In this document: in pieces, positions 7,120-13,933 of the stretch
How the letters are laid out: the number at the start of each line of letters is the position of its first letter
Numbering within the stretch: the first letter of the stretch is position 1
Assembly: GCA_031288035.1 (NCBI GenBank)
Contig: JAITSG010000013.1
Span: 1-20,206, forward strand
DNA: 20,206 nucleotides
From: Rickettsiales bacterium
GTDB lineage: Bacteria; Pseudomonadota; Alphaproteobacteria; Rs-D84; CACZYB01
Direction of reading: 5' to 3'
Translations under genes and position numbers: made by a program
The notes under the pieces: model-generated
Databases searched by the model: none
Told to the model about the DNA's origin: nothing
The model's input: only the letters and a program-made list of their open reading frames with translations

Positions 7120-8096
7120 TGCCAGAATATACAGTCCCCCCAGACCTGAACGGCGCGCGCATAGACAAGTTCTTCGCCGCTATGATGGGCGACGCCGTTT
7201 CCAGGAGCCAGATACAAAAGGCCATAAAGTCCGGACTGGCCATAGACGCGGACGGAGCGACGGTCGCTGAGAACAATAGGAAGGTCGCAGAGGGCGAGAA
7301 CTATTCCATAACCCTGGCCACGCCCCGCGAATCCCCGGCGCGGCCAGAGGACATACCGCTAGACATCCTATATGAAGACGACGACGTCATAGTCGTGAAC
7401 AAGCCAGCCGGAATGGTGGTGCACGCCGGGGCCGGAGTGTCGGACGGAACGCTTGTTAACGCACTTTTGCACCATACGAGCCTGTCGTCCATAGGCGCGG
7501 CGGCGGGCCGGTCTGGGATAGTCCACCGGCTCGACAAAGACACGTCGGGCGCCATGCTCGCGTGCAAGACCGACCGCGCCCATATAGCCATGTACCGCCA
7601 GTTCGAAACCCATTCGGTCAGGCGCGAATACGCGGCCATAGTATGGGGGATACTTAACCCCGCCAGCGGCACGATAGACAAGAACCTCGCGCGCAACCCG
7701 CGCAATTACCAGGAGTTCGTGGCCGTCCCAGAGGGCGGCAAGACCGCGGTAACACACTATGAAACGACGAAAGTGTTCTCGGGCGCGAAGTTCAAGCCGA
7801 TGAGCCTTATCAAGTGCAGCCTCGAAACCGGCCGCACGCACCAGATAAGGGTGCACATGGCCTCGGCCGGGCACCCGATACTCGGAGACAGCGCGTACGG
7901 AAGCCAGGGCCGCCTCCTCCGCACGGTGGAAAGCCGCGAAGCCGTGGCCATACTCAAGTCCGCGGCGCGCCAGATGCTGCACAGCAGGAACATATCGTTT
8001 CGGCATCCGACAAGCGGCAAAGACATGAGGTTCGAGGCGCCGATACCGCCCGACATGCAGGCGGTGATGGACGGACTAAAGGCCCTCAATACTTGA
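7119..8096 (+). CDS. rluD: RluD-family 23S rRNA pseudouridine synthase
   Basis: The enzyme isomerises uridine to pseudouridine in rRNA. An S4-like RNA-binding domain (about 10-65: RIDKFFAA, SRSQIQKAIKSG) is followed by the catalytic domain with HRLDKDTSG at 136-144 (catalytic Asp139) and the later GRTHQIRVHM and HPILGDSAYG motifs. The length, 325 residues, is normal. Motifs fit RluA/C/D; RluD is my choice because of the S4 domain and length, but RluC is possible. The ATG overlaps the preceding stop (TGATG). 18 of 20 isoleucine codons are ATA. Confidence 0.92.
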   Translation: MPEYTVPPDLNGARIDKFFAAMMGDAVSRSQIQKAIKSGLAIDADGATVAENNRKVAEGENYSITLATPRESPARPEDIPLDILYEDDDVIVVNKPAGMVVHAGAGVSDGTLVNALLHHTSLSSIGAAAGRSGIVHRLDKDTSGAMLACKTDRAHIAMYRQFETHSVRREYAAIVWGILNPASGTIDKNLARNPRNYQEFVAVPEGGKTAVTHYETTKVFSGAKFKPMSLIKCSLETGRTHQIRVHMASAGHPILGDSAYGSQGRLLRTVESREAVAILKSAARQMLHSRNISFRHPTSGKDMRFEAPIPPDMQAVMDGLKALNT

Positions 8097-8145
8097 TACA
8101 GCAATAGACGGCGCAGTTCGCCGGGCGGGGATGGCGGCGGGGCAC

Positions 8146-8177
8146 AGGGCAAAACCTAAACTCCGGCACCTTGCCCT
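8146..8177. repeat. Small inverted repeat between convergent genes
   Basis: AGGGCAA (8146-8152) and TTGCCCT (8171-8177) flank an 18-nt loop between the convergent rluD and fibre-gene stop codons. It could act as a weak bidirectional transcription end, but there is no T-tract. Confidence 0.3.
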
Positions 8178-8178
8178 A

Positions 8179-9192
8179 CTATTCCGCCATGTACGAGCCG
8201 GACAAGCTCAACCCGCAACTATATCCCACATCAAGGGTCTTGGAAAAATCCGCTACCAGTATTCTATTATCGGTGTACAAGTAGGCCATTACCGCAAGAT
8301 TCGACGCATGCGCACTATTCGCGTCATTACACTCTATCATAACCGATAAAGGCAAGTCTTGCGCTCCTGATACTTTAGGAATATCGAAACCGGTTATCTT
8401 ATACGAAGTACTCTTCCTCGTGACGTTTATTCCCACCTTTATGTTAAAATTCACAAACTTCCCTATTCGGTGCATATATCCCGAACTACTCCTCACGGCA
8501 GCGTCATCCCACTTGAGATTCTTCAGCTCCTTGGATTCGACAGTAAAGTCGGCCTTGAGAGCATACTTGCTTAAATCCTGTGCCGCGGAGACGGCCGGAA
8601 TCTCGGTTTTCAACGCGTATTTCGAGAGATCGGCGGAAGCGGGGATGTCGGCCTTCTTCGCGTACGCCGCCAAGTCCGCGGCTTTCGCATACTGCGACAA
8701 ATCCGCCGAAGCCGGAATCTCGGCCTTTTTGACATAGCCACTCAAGTCCTGCGCGGCCGGAATTTCGGCCTTTTTCGCGTACGGCTCCAGGTCGGCGGCT
8801 TTCGCATAGCCCTCCAGATTCGCCGCGGACGGAATCTCGGTCTTGAGAGCATACTTGCTCAAATCCTGCGCCGCCGGAATGTCGGCTTTCTTCGCGCATT
8901 GAGCGACGCTCGACTTCAAGGAGGTTATTTCTTCCCTCAAAGATTCCATGTCCTCTTCCAGCTCCGACGGGTCGAACCCGGCGGATGTAGCGGCGGCCGT
9001 CCTGTTTGCCCTGGCCGTCCCGCCAGTCCTTGCCGTCCCGCCCGATCTGGCCGTGCTGCCCGATCTGGCCGCGCCCCGGGATGTGCCGCCGCTTCGGGCG
9101 GATTGCGGCCGTTTCGGCGCTCCCTGCGCGGTATAGGAAACCATTCCGCCCAGCGCCGCGGTCAAAATCATAATGCTTGCCGTATGCCTCAT
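8179..9192 (-). CDS. Secreted fibre-like protein with tail-fibre type repeats
   Basis: Probably an exported surface or fibre protein; the role is inferred. There is a signal peptide (residues 1 to about 24, SIMILTAALGGMVSYTAQGA), a basic Ser/Gly/Thr/Arg repeat linker (25-68, SGGTAR-like units), a short coiled coil (about 75-98, SELEEDMESLREEITSLKSS), then residues 100-216 built of LSKYALKTEIPA / YAKKADIPAAQ units, like the stalk repeats of phage tail fibres and trimeric surface proteins. The last 120 residues have no repeats and look beta-rich with two cysteines, as expected of a head or binding domain. The start at 9192 has a strong ribosome binding site (GGGGAGGAG, 3 nt before the ATG). No phage genes surround it. 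It is a single gene, convergent with rluD. Confidence 0.85.
   Translation of the reverse strand: MRHTASIMILTAALGGMVSYTAQGAPKRPQSARSGGTSRGAARSGSTARSGGTARTGGTARANRTAAATSAGFDPSELEEDMESLREEITSLKSSVAQCAKKADIPAAQDLSKYALKTEIPSAANLEGYAKAADLEPYAKKAEIPAAQDLSGYVKKAEIPASADLSQYAKAADLAAYAKKADIPASADLSKYALKTEIPAVSAAQDLSKYALKADFTVESKELKNLKWDDAAVRSSSGYMHRIGKFVNFNIKVGINVTRKSTSYKITGFDIPKVSGAQDLPLSVMIECNDANSAHASNLAVMAYLYTDNRILVADFSKTLDVGYSCGLSLSGSYMAE
8545..8895 (-). repeat. Three 39-residue super-repeats inside the fibre gene
   Basis: Residues 100-216 divide into three 39-residue (117-bp) blocks: 100-138 and 139-177 are each 15+15+9, and 178-216 is 15+18+6. The 15-mer is of the form AKKADIPAAQDLSKY and the 9-mer of the form AKAADLEPY. 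The blocks differ at many positions, so they are not recent exact duplications. Confidence 0.85.
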
Positions 9193-9195
9193 TTT

Positions 9196-9325
9196 CTCCT
9201 CCCCTTTGAAATGTCGCGCATCCAAAAGGTCGGGGAGTTTACAAGAATCTAGTTTGTGAAAGACTCGCTGTGGCCTTTGGGATAAGCCGTAGGCTTGTCC
9301 TTGGACATACACCACAGCCTCCCCG
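9196..9325 (-). promoter_or_regulatory. Structured leader RNA with alternative pairing to the ribosome binding site
   Basis: Upstream of the fibre gene the minus strand can fold into a three-way junction. P1 is CGGGGAG/CTCCCCG (9325-9319 with 9237-9231). One arm is CTGTGG/CCACAG (9273-9268 and 9317-9312), topped by a 9-bp helix (9288-9280 and 9300-9292, loop of 3, one G-T). The other arm is a 6-bp hairpin with one bulge (9260-9254 and 9244-9239). The ribosome binding site (9204-9196) contains GGGGAG, the same word as the 5' arm of P1, so the 3' arm CTCCCC can pair either with P1 or with the ribosome binding site. That is the layout of a translational switch. I recognise no riboswitch class in it. 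Confidence 0.5.
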
Positions 9326-9492
9326 TTCTATGACGAGGATACAAATCAAAGCGCGTATCAACGCTCCACAAACTTGAGCCTTGCAAATTGGCCCGCACCC
9401 CATTAAGGATACGCCTTTATTCTACCATACTCTCAAAAGGCTGGCAAGCAGAAAAACATACGGCGGAAACGACAAACCGAATGTTCGCTAAA

Positions 9493-9508
9493 TGTTTCAC
9501 GTGAAACA
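9493..9508. other. parS: parS chromosome-partition site (ParB binding)
   Basis: TGTTTCACGTGAAACA is a perfect 16-bp match to the parS site bound by ParB/Spo0J. It is the core of a perfect 22-bp palindrome (9490-9511). It lies in the 364-bp gap between the fibre gene and nrdG, outside any gene. parS sites cluster near the replication origin, so this window is probably origin-proximal. Confidence 0.9.
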
Positions 9509-9556
9509 TTTTTGCAAAATTCCCGCCCGCGCGCGAACGACAGAGGCAAACGGGAA

Positions 9557-10276
9557 CTACCACCGCAGTATCAAATTCCTGAATTTCGCCTTGAGGGCGC
9601 CCTCGAAATCGCGGTCGGTGAAAAACTGGATTATGTCGCGCATAGGAACCTGATCCTTCATCGCGGCGGGCGGACGGAACTTCTGCAGCGCATAAGTCCC
9701 CACCCCCCTCTCCGACAGAACGTCGGCCAGGCGCAGTATGTCGCCCTTTGAAAGCACGCGCGGATCGCACGTGGTCCGAACCTCGAACGGCACGCCGCTT
9801 CCTATGACCATGTCAAGGCTCTCGAACGCCGGCGCGGCGGAACCACCGACCTTGGTTATGAGATCGTACCTGTCCGCCGGGCCCTTGACGTCCAGGCCTA
9901 TCCAGTCGACCAGCGGCAGAAGCCTCCTCAGGCCGTCCGGCGAACAGCCGTTCGTGTGCAGGCCGATCTTGTACGGGGCTATGCCGCGTATCTCGCTAAC
10001 GGCGGCGGCTATCTCTTCCGACTGGAGCGTGGCCTCGCCCCCGCTGAACACCACGGCGTCGACGGTCTTGGCCCGGCGCCGCAAAAGGTCGAGGACATAG
10101 GCCCAGTTCTCGGCGTCCTTCGGCGCGCGCGCGCGCAATTCAAACAGGTGCGGATTGGAGCAATACACGCACCGCCATGTGCATCCCTGCAAGAACAGGA
10201 CTATGCTTATCGCGCCCGGATAGTCGATAGTAGTGAACGGGACGAAGCCCCCTATGATGGGAAAGGCGGAAGGCAT
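9557..10276 (-). CDS. nrdG: Anaerobic ribonucleotide reductase activating protein (radical SAM)
   Basis: NrdG uses a 4Fe-4S cluster and S-adenosylmethionine to place the glycyl radical on NrdD. The cluster motif is C32-TWR-C36-VY-C39, followed by the SGGEATLQ segment (the GGE motif that binds SAM) and LHTNG. At 239 residues it belongs to the longer NrdG type (N-terminus FPIIGGFVPFTTIDYPG). The start at ATG 10276 has GAGGGG upstream. It is the last gene of the nrd cluster, 55 bp after the separate glycyl-radical gene, which is probably its substrate. Confidence 0.95.
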   Translation of the reverse strand: MPSAFPIIGGFVPFTTIDYPGAISIVLFLQGCTWRCVYCSNPHLFELRARAPKDAENWAYVLDLLRRRAKTVDAVVFSGGEATLQSEEIAAAVSEIRGIAPYKIGLHTNGCSPDGLRRLLPLVDWIGLDVKGPADRYDLITKVGGSAAPAFESLDMVIGSGVPFEVRTTCDPRVLSKGDILRLADVLSERGVGTYALQKFRPPAAMKDQVPMRDIIQFFTDRDFEGALKAKFRNLILRW

Positions 10277-10298
10277 GTCTTTCTACCCCTCACCCGGG

Positions 10299-10316
10299 CC
10301 CCTCCCCGCCGAGGGG
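10299..10316. repeat. GC-rich palindrome between the radical-domain gene and nrdG
   Basis: CCCCTC and GAGGGG (6 bp) flank CCCGCC, within a longer C/G-run-rich stretch (10285-10325). It resembles REP-type intergenic palindromes that occur many times in some genomes; here only one copy is seen. No T-tract follows, so it is not a standard terminator. Confidence 0.4.
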
Positions 10317-10331
10317 AAAGGGCAGAACGAA

Positions 10332-10523
10332 TCAGGCCGCCTTCTTGCCATAGACTGAGCAACAGTGCGCGTCCATCGAGCCAAGCATCACGGACTCGCG
10401 GAAGAACTTGCGTTCCTTGAACTCGGACTTCTTGCCCTTGTTGAAGTTAGAAACCGGACGGCAATAGCCCATGGAGCGCGTCCATATCTCGCACTTGGTC
10501 CTCTTCGCGTTCTCAACCATCAT
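10332..10523 (-). CDS. Separate glycyl-radical domain of class III ribonucleotide reductase
   Basis: This 63-residue protein matches the C-terminal glycyl-radical segment normally fused to NrdD: CEIWTRSMGYCRPVSNFNKG followed by KKSEFKERKFF. Gly19 in RSMGY is the expected radical site, activated by NrdG encoded just downstream. It has its own strong ribosome binding site (AGGGAGGT, 4 nt before ATGATG), and the preceding NrdD frame ends 73 bp earlier, so it is a real separate gene and not an assembly frameshift. The extra tail (about 42-63) contains a CC pair (DAHCCSVYGKK). It presumably docks on NrdD to complete the active site, in the way GrcA/YfiD completes pyruvate formate-lyase; that part is inference. 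Confidence 0.85.
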   Translation of the reverse strand: MMVENAKRTKCEIWTRSMGYCRPVSNFNKGKKSEFKERKFFRESVMLGSMDAHCCSVYGKKAA

Positions 10524-10596
10524 AACAACCTCCCTTTCGTTTTTCGTTTCATCTCTGCCTCAATTTCCCGCGCCAACCCTTACGGCGCGAAAACCT

Positions 10597-12657
10597 TCAC
10601 GCGGCCTGGAGCTTTCCGGCACCCAGGCTTAGCCCATGCTCCAGCTCCTCGTCGCAGATGGGGCAATACTCGTGCTCGCCCGCGATGTAGCCGTGCTTCG
10701 GGCATACCGAGAACGTCGGAGTTATCGTAAGGTACGGTATCCGGTAGTTCTCGAAAATCCTCCTTATTATGTTGCGGCACACGCGCGAATCGGAAATCCT
10801 CTCGGCCATATAGAGATGCAAGACCGTGCCGCCGGTATATTTGGCCTGAAGCTCGTCCTGAAGCTCCAAGACCTCGAACGGGTCGTCGCTGTACCCGACC
10901 GCGACCTGCGTCGAGTTCGTATAGTACGGAGCCTCCTTGGTCCCGGCCTGTATGATGTCAGGATAGACCTTCTGGTCCTCCTTGGCGAACCGGTAGGTCG
11001 TGCCCTCGGCCGGCGAGGCCTCCAGATTGTACATGTGCCCGGTCTCCTCCTGGAACTCCTTCATCTTGGCGCGGATGTGCTCCAAGAGGTCGAGGGCCAT
11101 CTTCTGACCGTACTGGTCCGAAATGTCGTGCGCGTCGCCAGTGAAATTGCGGATCATCTCGTTCACGCCGTTGATGCCGATGGTCGAAAAATGGTTCTTG
11201 AAGCTCCCCAGATAGCGCTTGGTGAACGGATACAGGCCGCCGTCCATCAGCTTCTGTATGGTCTTCCTTTTTATCTCGAGGCTGTTCTTGGCCAGATTCA
11301 TAAGGTGGTCGAGGCGGTAGTACAGGCCTTCTATGTTGCCCTTGTAGCTATAACCCAGGCGAGCGCAGTTTACAGTCACGACGCCTATCGAACCCGTCTG
11401 CTCTGCCGAACCGAAGAGGCCGTTGCCGCGCTTCAAAAGCTCGCGCACGTCGAGGCGAAGGCGGCAGCACATGGAACGCACGTCGGTCGGGTTCAGGTCG
11501 CTCGTGACGAAATTCTGGAAATACGGCAGGCCGTACTTGGCCGTCATCTCGAAAAGAAGGTCGGCCAGCTCGCCCTCCCACTGGAAATCCTTGGTCACGT
11601 TGTACGTCGGAATGGGGAACGTGAACGGACGGCCCTTCGCGTCGCCGGCCGCCATGACCTCTATATAGGTCCGGTTTATCATGTCCATCTCGGACTGAAG
11701 GTCGCCGTAGGTGAAGTCGACCTCCCGCCCGCCTATCTTCGGATGCTGGGACTTGAGGTCGGCCGGACACGTTATGTCGAACGTGAAGTTGGTGAACGGA
11801 GTCTGCGTGCCCCAACGGCTAGGCACGTTGAGGTTGTAGATAAGCTCCTGCATCTTCTGCTTGACCTCGCGGTAGGACATGCCGTCGAGCCGTATGTACG
11901 GCGCAAGGTACGTGTCGACCGAGCTGAACGCCTGGGCCCCGGCCCATTCGTTCTGCAAAGTGCCCATGAAGTTGACCATCTGGCCCACGGCGGCGGACAG
12001 ATGCTTCGGCGGAACGGATTCGACATGCCCCGGAACGCCGTTGAAACCCTCTTCCAAAAGCTGGCGGAGGCTCCAGCCCGCGCAATACCCGGACAGCATC
12101 GAAAGATCGTGCAGATGGATATCGCCGCTTCGGTGAGCCTCGCCAATTTCCTTCGGATAGATGTAGGAAAGCCAGTAATTCGCGACAATCTTGCCGGAAA
12201 TGTTCAAAATCATGCCGCCAAGGGAATAACCCTGGTTCGCGTTCTCGTTTACGCGCCAGTCCAGCTGGTTCAGGTATTCGGTTATAGACTTCTCGACGTC
12301 GACCAGGACCTTGTTCGACTCCCTGGCCTGGGCGCGCTTGTCACGGTAGATCACATACTGCTTTGCCGTGTCGTAATACGACGACTGCAAGAGGACGTTC
12401 TCTATTATATCCTGTATCTTTTCCAGGAATATCGCCTGATCGGCCGTGTATTTGTGGTTGACGACATCCACGACGCGGGCGGTAAGGCGGTCAAGCTCGT
12501 CGTCCTCGAACTGATTGGTGGCATCCCCGGCCGCCTTTATGGCATGGCGAATCTTGGCGGGATCGAACTCCACAATGTCGCCGTTCCTGCGGACAACCTT
12601 GCGGGAAACAAGCTCCCCAAGATCGGACATTTTTATTATATCAGCCGATTCTGACAC
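10597..12657 (-). CDS. nrdD: Anaerobic (class III) ribonucleoside-triphosphate reductase, large chain without glycyl-radical end
   Basis: The enzyme reduces ribonucleotides to deoxyribonucleotides without oxygen. The 686 residues start with an ATP-cone (about 16-105: VVRRNGDIVEFDPAKIRHAI) for allosteric control, followed by the barrel with LHDLSMLSGYCAGWSL and GSIGVVTVNCARLGYS (a candidate catalytic cysteine), and end in the metal site C652-PKH-GY and C665-PI-C668. It stops 18 residues later, before the usual RVxGYxRPV glycyl-radical segment, which is encoded by the next gene. GTG 12657 was chosen as start for its GGGAGGAG; ATG 12630 is an alternative. Two NrdR boxes cover its promoter. Confidence 0.95.
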   Translation of the reverse strand: MSESADIIKMSDLGELVSRKVVRRNGDIVEFDPAKIRHAIKAAGDATNQFEDDELDRLTARVVDVVNHKYTADQAIFLEKIQDIIENVLLQSSYYDTAKQYVIYRDKRAQARESNKVLVDVEKSITEYLNQLDWRVNENANQGYSLGGMILNISGKIVANYWLSYIYPKEIGEAHRSGDIHLHDLSMLSGYCAGWSLRQLLEEGFNGVPGHVESVPPKHLSAAVGQMVNFMGTLQNEWAGAQAFSSVDTYLAPYIRLDGMSYREVKQKMQELIYNLNVPSRWGTQTPFTNFTFDITCPADLKSQHPKIGGREVDFTYGDLQSEMDMINRTYIEVMAAGDAKGRPFTFPIPTYNVTKDFQWEGELADLLFEMTAKYGLPYFQNFVTSDLNPTDVRSMCCRLRLDVRELLKRGNGLFGSAEQTGSIGVVTVNCARLGYSYKGNIEGLYYRLDHLMNLAKNSLEIKRKTIQKLMDGGLYPFTKRYLGSFKNHFSTIGINGVNEMIRNFTGDAHDISDQYGQKMALDLLEHIRAKMKEFQEETGHMYNLEASPAEGTTYRFAKEDQKVYPDIIQAGTKEAPYYTNSTQVAVGYSDDPFEVLELQDELQAKYTGGTVLHLYMAERISDSRVCRNIIRRIFENYRIPYLTITPTFSVCPKHGYIAGEHEYCPICDEELEHGLSLGAGKLQAA

Positions 12658-12714
12658 CCTCTCCTCCCTTAACTATTTATTTTTTTGATTTTTTATCCCT
12701 TTTTCTTCCTCGAA

Positions 12715-12730
12715 ATACAATATATAGTAT
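12715..12730. promoter_or_regulatory. NrdR box (proximal)
   Basis: Read on the minus strand, ATACTATATATTGTAT matches the NrdR consensus (acaCwAtATaTwGtgt, as I recall it) at 14/16, with the inner 10 bases perfect. It covers the -10 region of nrdD. Confidence 0.75.
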
Positions 12731-12751
12731 TTTTTCGCAACGGGCAAACAA
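12724..12751 (-). promoter_or_regulatory. nrdD promoter under the NrdR boxes
   Basis: TTGTTT (12751-12746), a 16-nt spacer and TACTAT (12729-12724) on the minus strand. Both elements lie inside NrdR boxes, so repressor binding would block RNA polymerase. The leader runs through a T/A-rich stretch to the GGGAGGAG ribosome binding site. Confidence 0.5.
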
Positions 12752-12761
12752 AATATTGTGT
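12746..12761. promoter_or_regulatory. NrdR box (distal)
   Basis: Read on the minus strand, ACACAATATTTTGTTT matches the same consensus at 14/16. It starts 31 bp from the proximal box, three helical turns, the usual spacing of paired NrdR boxes. It overlaps the -35 region of nrdD. Confidence 0.7.
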
Positions 12762-12806
12762 TTTTTCTGTAAAAAAATACTTGACTGAGGAAAAAATAGA
12801 AAAAAC

Positions 12807-12835
12807 TTAAAGTTATAATCAAAATATGTTATAAT
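12807..12835 (+). promoter_or_regulatory. Putative promoter of the orphan membrane protein
   Basis: TTAAAG (12807-12812), 17 nt, then a perfect TATAAT (12830-12835), in an AT-rich stretch divergent from nrdD. A second TATAAT lies at 12814-12819. The -35 is weak. Confidence 0.45.
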
Positions 12836-12863
12836 GAGGGAAAAAACAGGGAGAGAATCGGGA

Positions 12864-13553
12864 ATGGGGTCGATATACGCCATAATAGGAACCATAACAG
12901 CCGCAGGATCGTGGTGGATCTGGTTTTGCCTTAACCACTTCAAAATAACTGATATTTCCGGCATACTGCCGTCGGACATGGCCTATGTCATCTTCGCGGC
13001 CGCCCTGCCGGTGGCGCTTTTGCTGATGGCCGGAGCCATAGCCGTATCCGCCATATCGCACAGATCCGCCGCAATACAAACCCGAATCGCCGCCAGGGCC
13101 CTTAAAGAATCGGAAATACAGTCCAGGGCCGTGGCGAGCCTTCTCAAGCTCGGCTTCGCGTCGCAATATTTCGCCGCCATGCCGTTCGTCATGGCGGAAC
13201 TGGCCTCCGCCATGGCCGAAATAATGTCGAAAACCGCCGCCTGCTCCGACGTGGTGATATACGACGCGCTTTCCAAGAAGGGCGAAAACAAACTATACGC
13301 CGTGGCAGGCGCGCTTGTCTCGGCAGCGGAGGCGACGCCGCATTTCGCCACCAACCTCAGGCGCGCGATAAGAAAGGACGCGGATGCGGGCGAGCTCGCC
13401 CGGAAATTCGCCGCGAAGTACCAGCGGCTGATGACGTCGCTTCGCGCGCACGATCCGGACGGCGTGCTGTTCGACGCCATCGACGGCGGCATAATCGGCC
13501 GCGCCTACATAATACTAGCCTCCGCCATGGCCGCCGGCAAGGACGAGGACTAA
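12864..13553 (+). CDS. Membrane protein of unknown function
   Basis: I do not recognise the family. The 229-residue protein has two likely membrane helices (about 3-25, YAIIGTITAAGSWWIWFCL, and about 40-64, AYVIFAAALPVALLLMAGAIA). A basic stretch follows and then an Ala- and Met-rich helical domain of about 150 residues, probably cytoplasmic, with the segment FAAKYQRLMTSLRAHDPDGV near 190-210. ATG 12864 is preferred: GGGAGAG lies upstream, while an earlier in-frame ATG (12834) falls inside the TATAAT box. It ends tail to tail with the 57-residue gene, their stop codons overlapping. The upstream region is shared with the NrdR-controlled nrdD, but nothing shows that it belongs to that regulon. 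Confidence 0.8.
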   Translation: MGSIYAIIGTITAAGSWWIWFCLNHFKITDISGILPSDMAYVIFAAALPVALLLMAGAIAVSAISHRSAAIQTRIAARALKESEIQSRAVASLLKLGFASQYFAAMPFVMAELASAMAEIMSKTAACSDVVIYDALSKKGENKLYAVAGALVSAAEATPHFATNLRRAIRKDADAGELARKFAAKYQRLMTSLRAHDPDGVLFDAIDGGIIGRAYIILASAMAAGKDED

Positions 13554-13723
13554 CGGGAGACGAGCCTCGCCTCTATGCCGAGGGTCAGCGCTATTTCCAC
13601 CGTATGCACGGCCTCCTCGGACGCGGAGGCAGAATGTATCTTCCGCAGTTCCTCGCCCAGCCTGGACTGCTGGTCCACGGTCATCCTGCCTAATTTATAA
13701 CCTACGACATTTTCGTAATTCAT
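13550..13723 (-). CDS. Small protein of 57 residues, unknown
   Basis: The frame reads MNYENVVGYKLGRMTVDQQS, then RLGEELRKIHSASASEEAVH, then TVEIALTLGIEARLVSR. It is mostly helical and charged, with no membrane segment or cysteines. A purine-rich AAGGGAAAAGG precedes the ATG and serves as ribosome binding site. Its stop overlaps that of the convergent membrane-protein gene (13550-13553). The frame is free of stops over the whole gap and the composition looks like protein, so I think it is real, but no family is recognised. Confidence 0.6.
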   Translation of the reverse strand: MNYENVVGYKLGRMTVDQQSRLGEELRKIHSASASEEAVHTVEIALTLGIEARLVSR

Positions 13724-13790
13724 TTCCTTTTCCCTTCAAAACCATAGTTAAATTCATCCAAACTCTCCGGACAAGACCGGAGGAGACAGA

Positions 13791-13910
13791 TTGCGCAATG
13801 CGGCATATGCAAGTATGCACGCCGGCTATGCCGACGAACACGAAGACGAAGCGAAGCGGGAGACAACCGCGAACATAAAAGAAAGCTTCACGAACATGCG
13901 GCCACTGTAG
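13791..13910 (+). CDS. Candidate 39-residue small protein (low confidence)
   Basis: In the gap between the 57-residue gene and rpsU, a TTG-started frame follows a strong GGAGGAG (13779-13785) by 5 nt. It encodes a charged peptide (AAYASMHAGYADEHEDEAKR in the first half). The ribosome binding site lies in the 3' arm of a hairpin, CTCCGG/CCGGAG around a 6-nt loop (13773-13784), which could hide it. No promoter is evident, so this may be chance. Confidence 0.25.
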   Translation: MRNAAYASMHAGYADEHEDEAKRETTANIKESFTNMRPL

Positions 13911-13933
13911 ACCTAACCGGAACCGGGGTCAAG

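Noticed and set aside
8141..8177. Words resembling a c-di-GMP-I riboswitch (GCACAGGGCAAA, CTCCGG)
   Set aside because: The order and the remaining conserved parts (GACGCAAAGCC segment, tetraloop receptor) are missing, and the place is between two convergent stop codons with no downstream gene.
9231..9325. tRNA-like element (7-bp closing stem, about 95 nt)
   Set aside because: There is no TTCGA-type T-loop, no D-arm pattern and no anticodon arm of proper size on either strand; the inner helices are too long.
10332..10597. Sequencing frameshift splitting nrdD
   Set aside because: The 73-bp gap is non-coding in character and the small gene has its own AGGGAGGT and ATGATG, so two genes are the better reading.
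12834..12863. Earlier ATG of the orphan membrane protein
   Set aside because: That ATG lies within the TATAAT box used as the -10; a ribosome binding site precedes the ATG at 12864.
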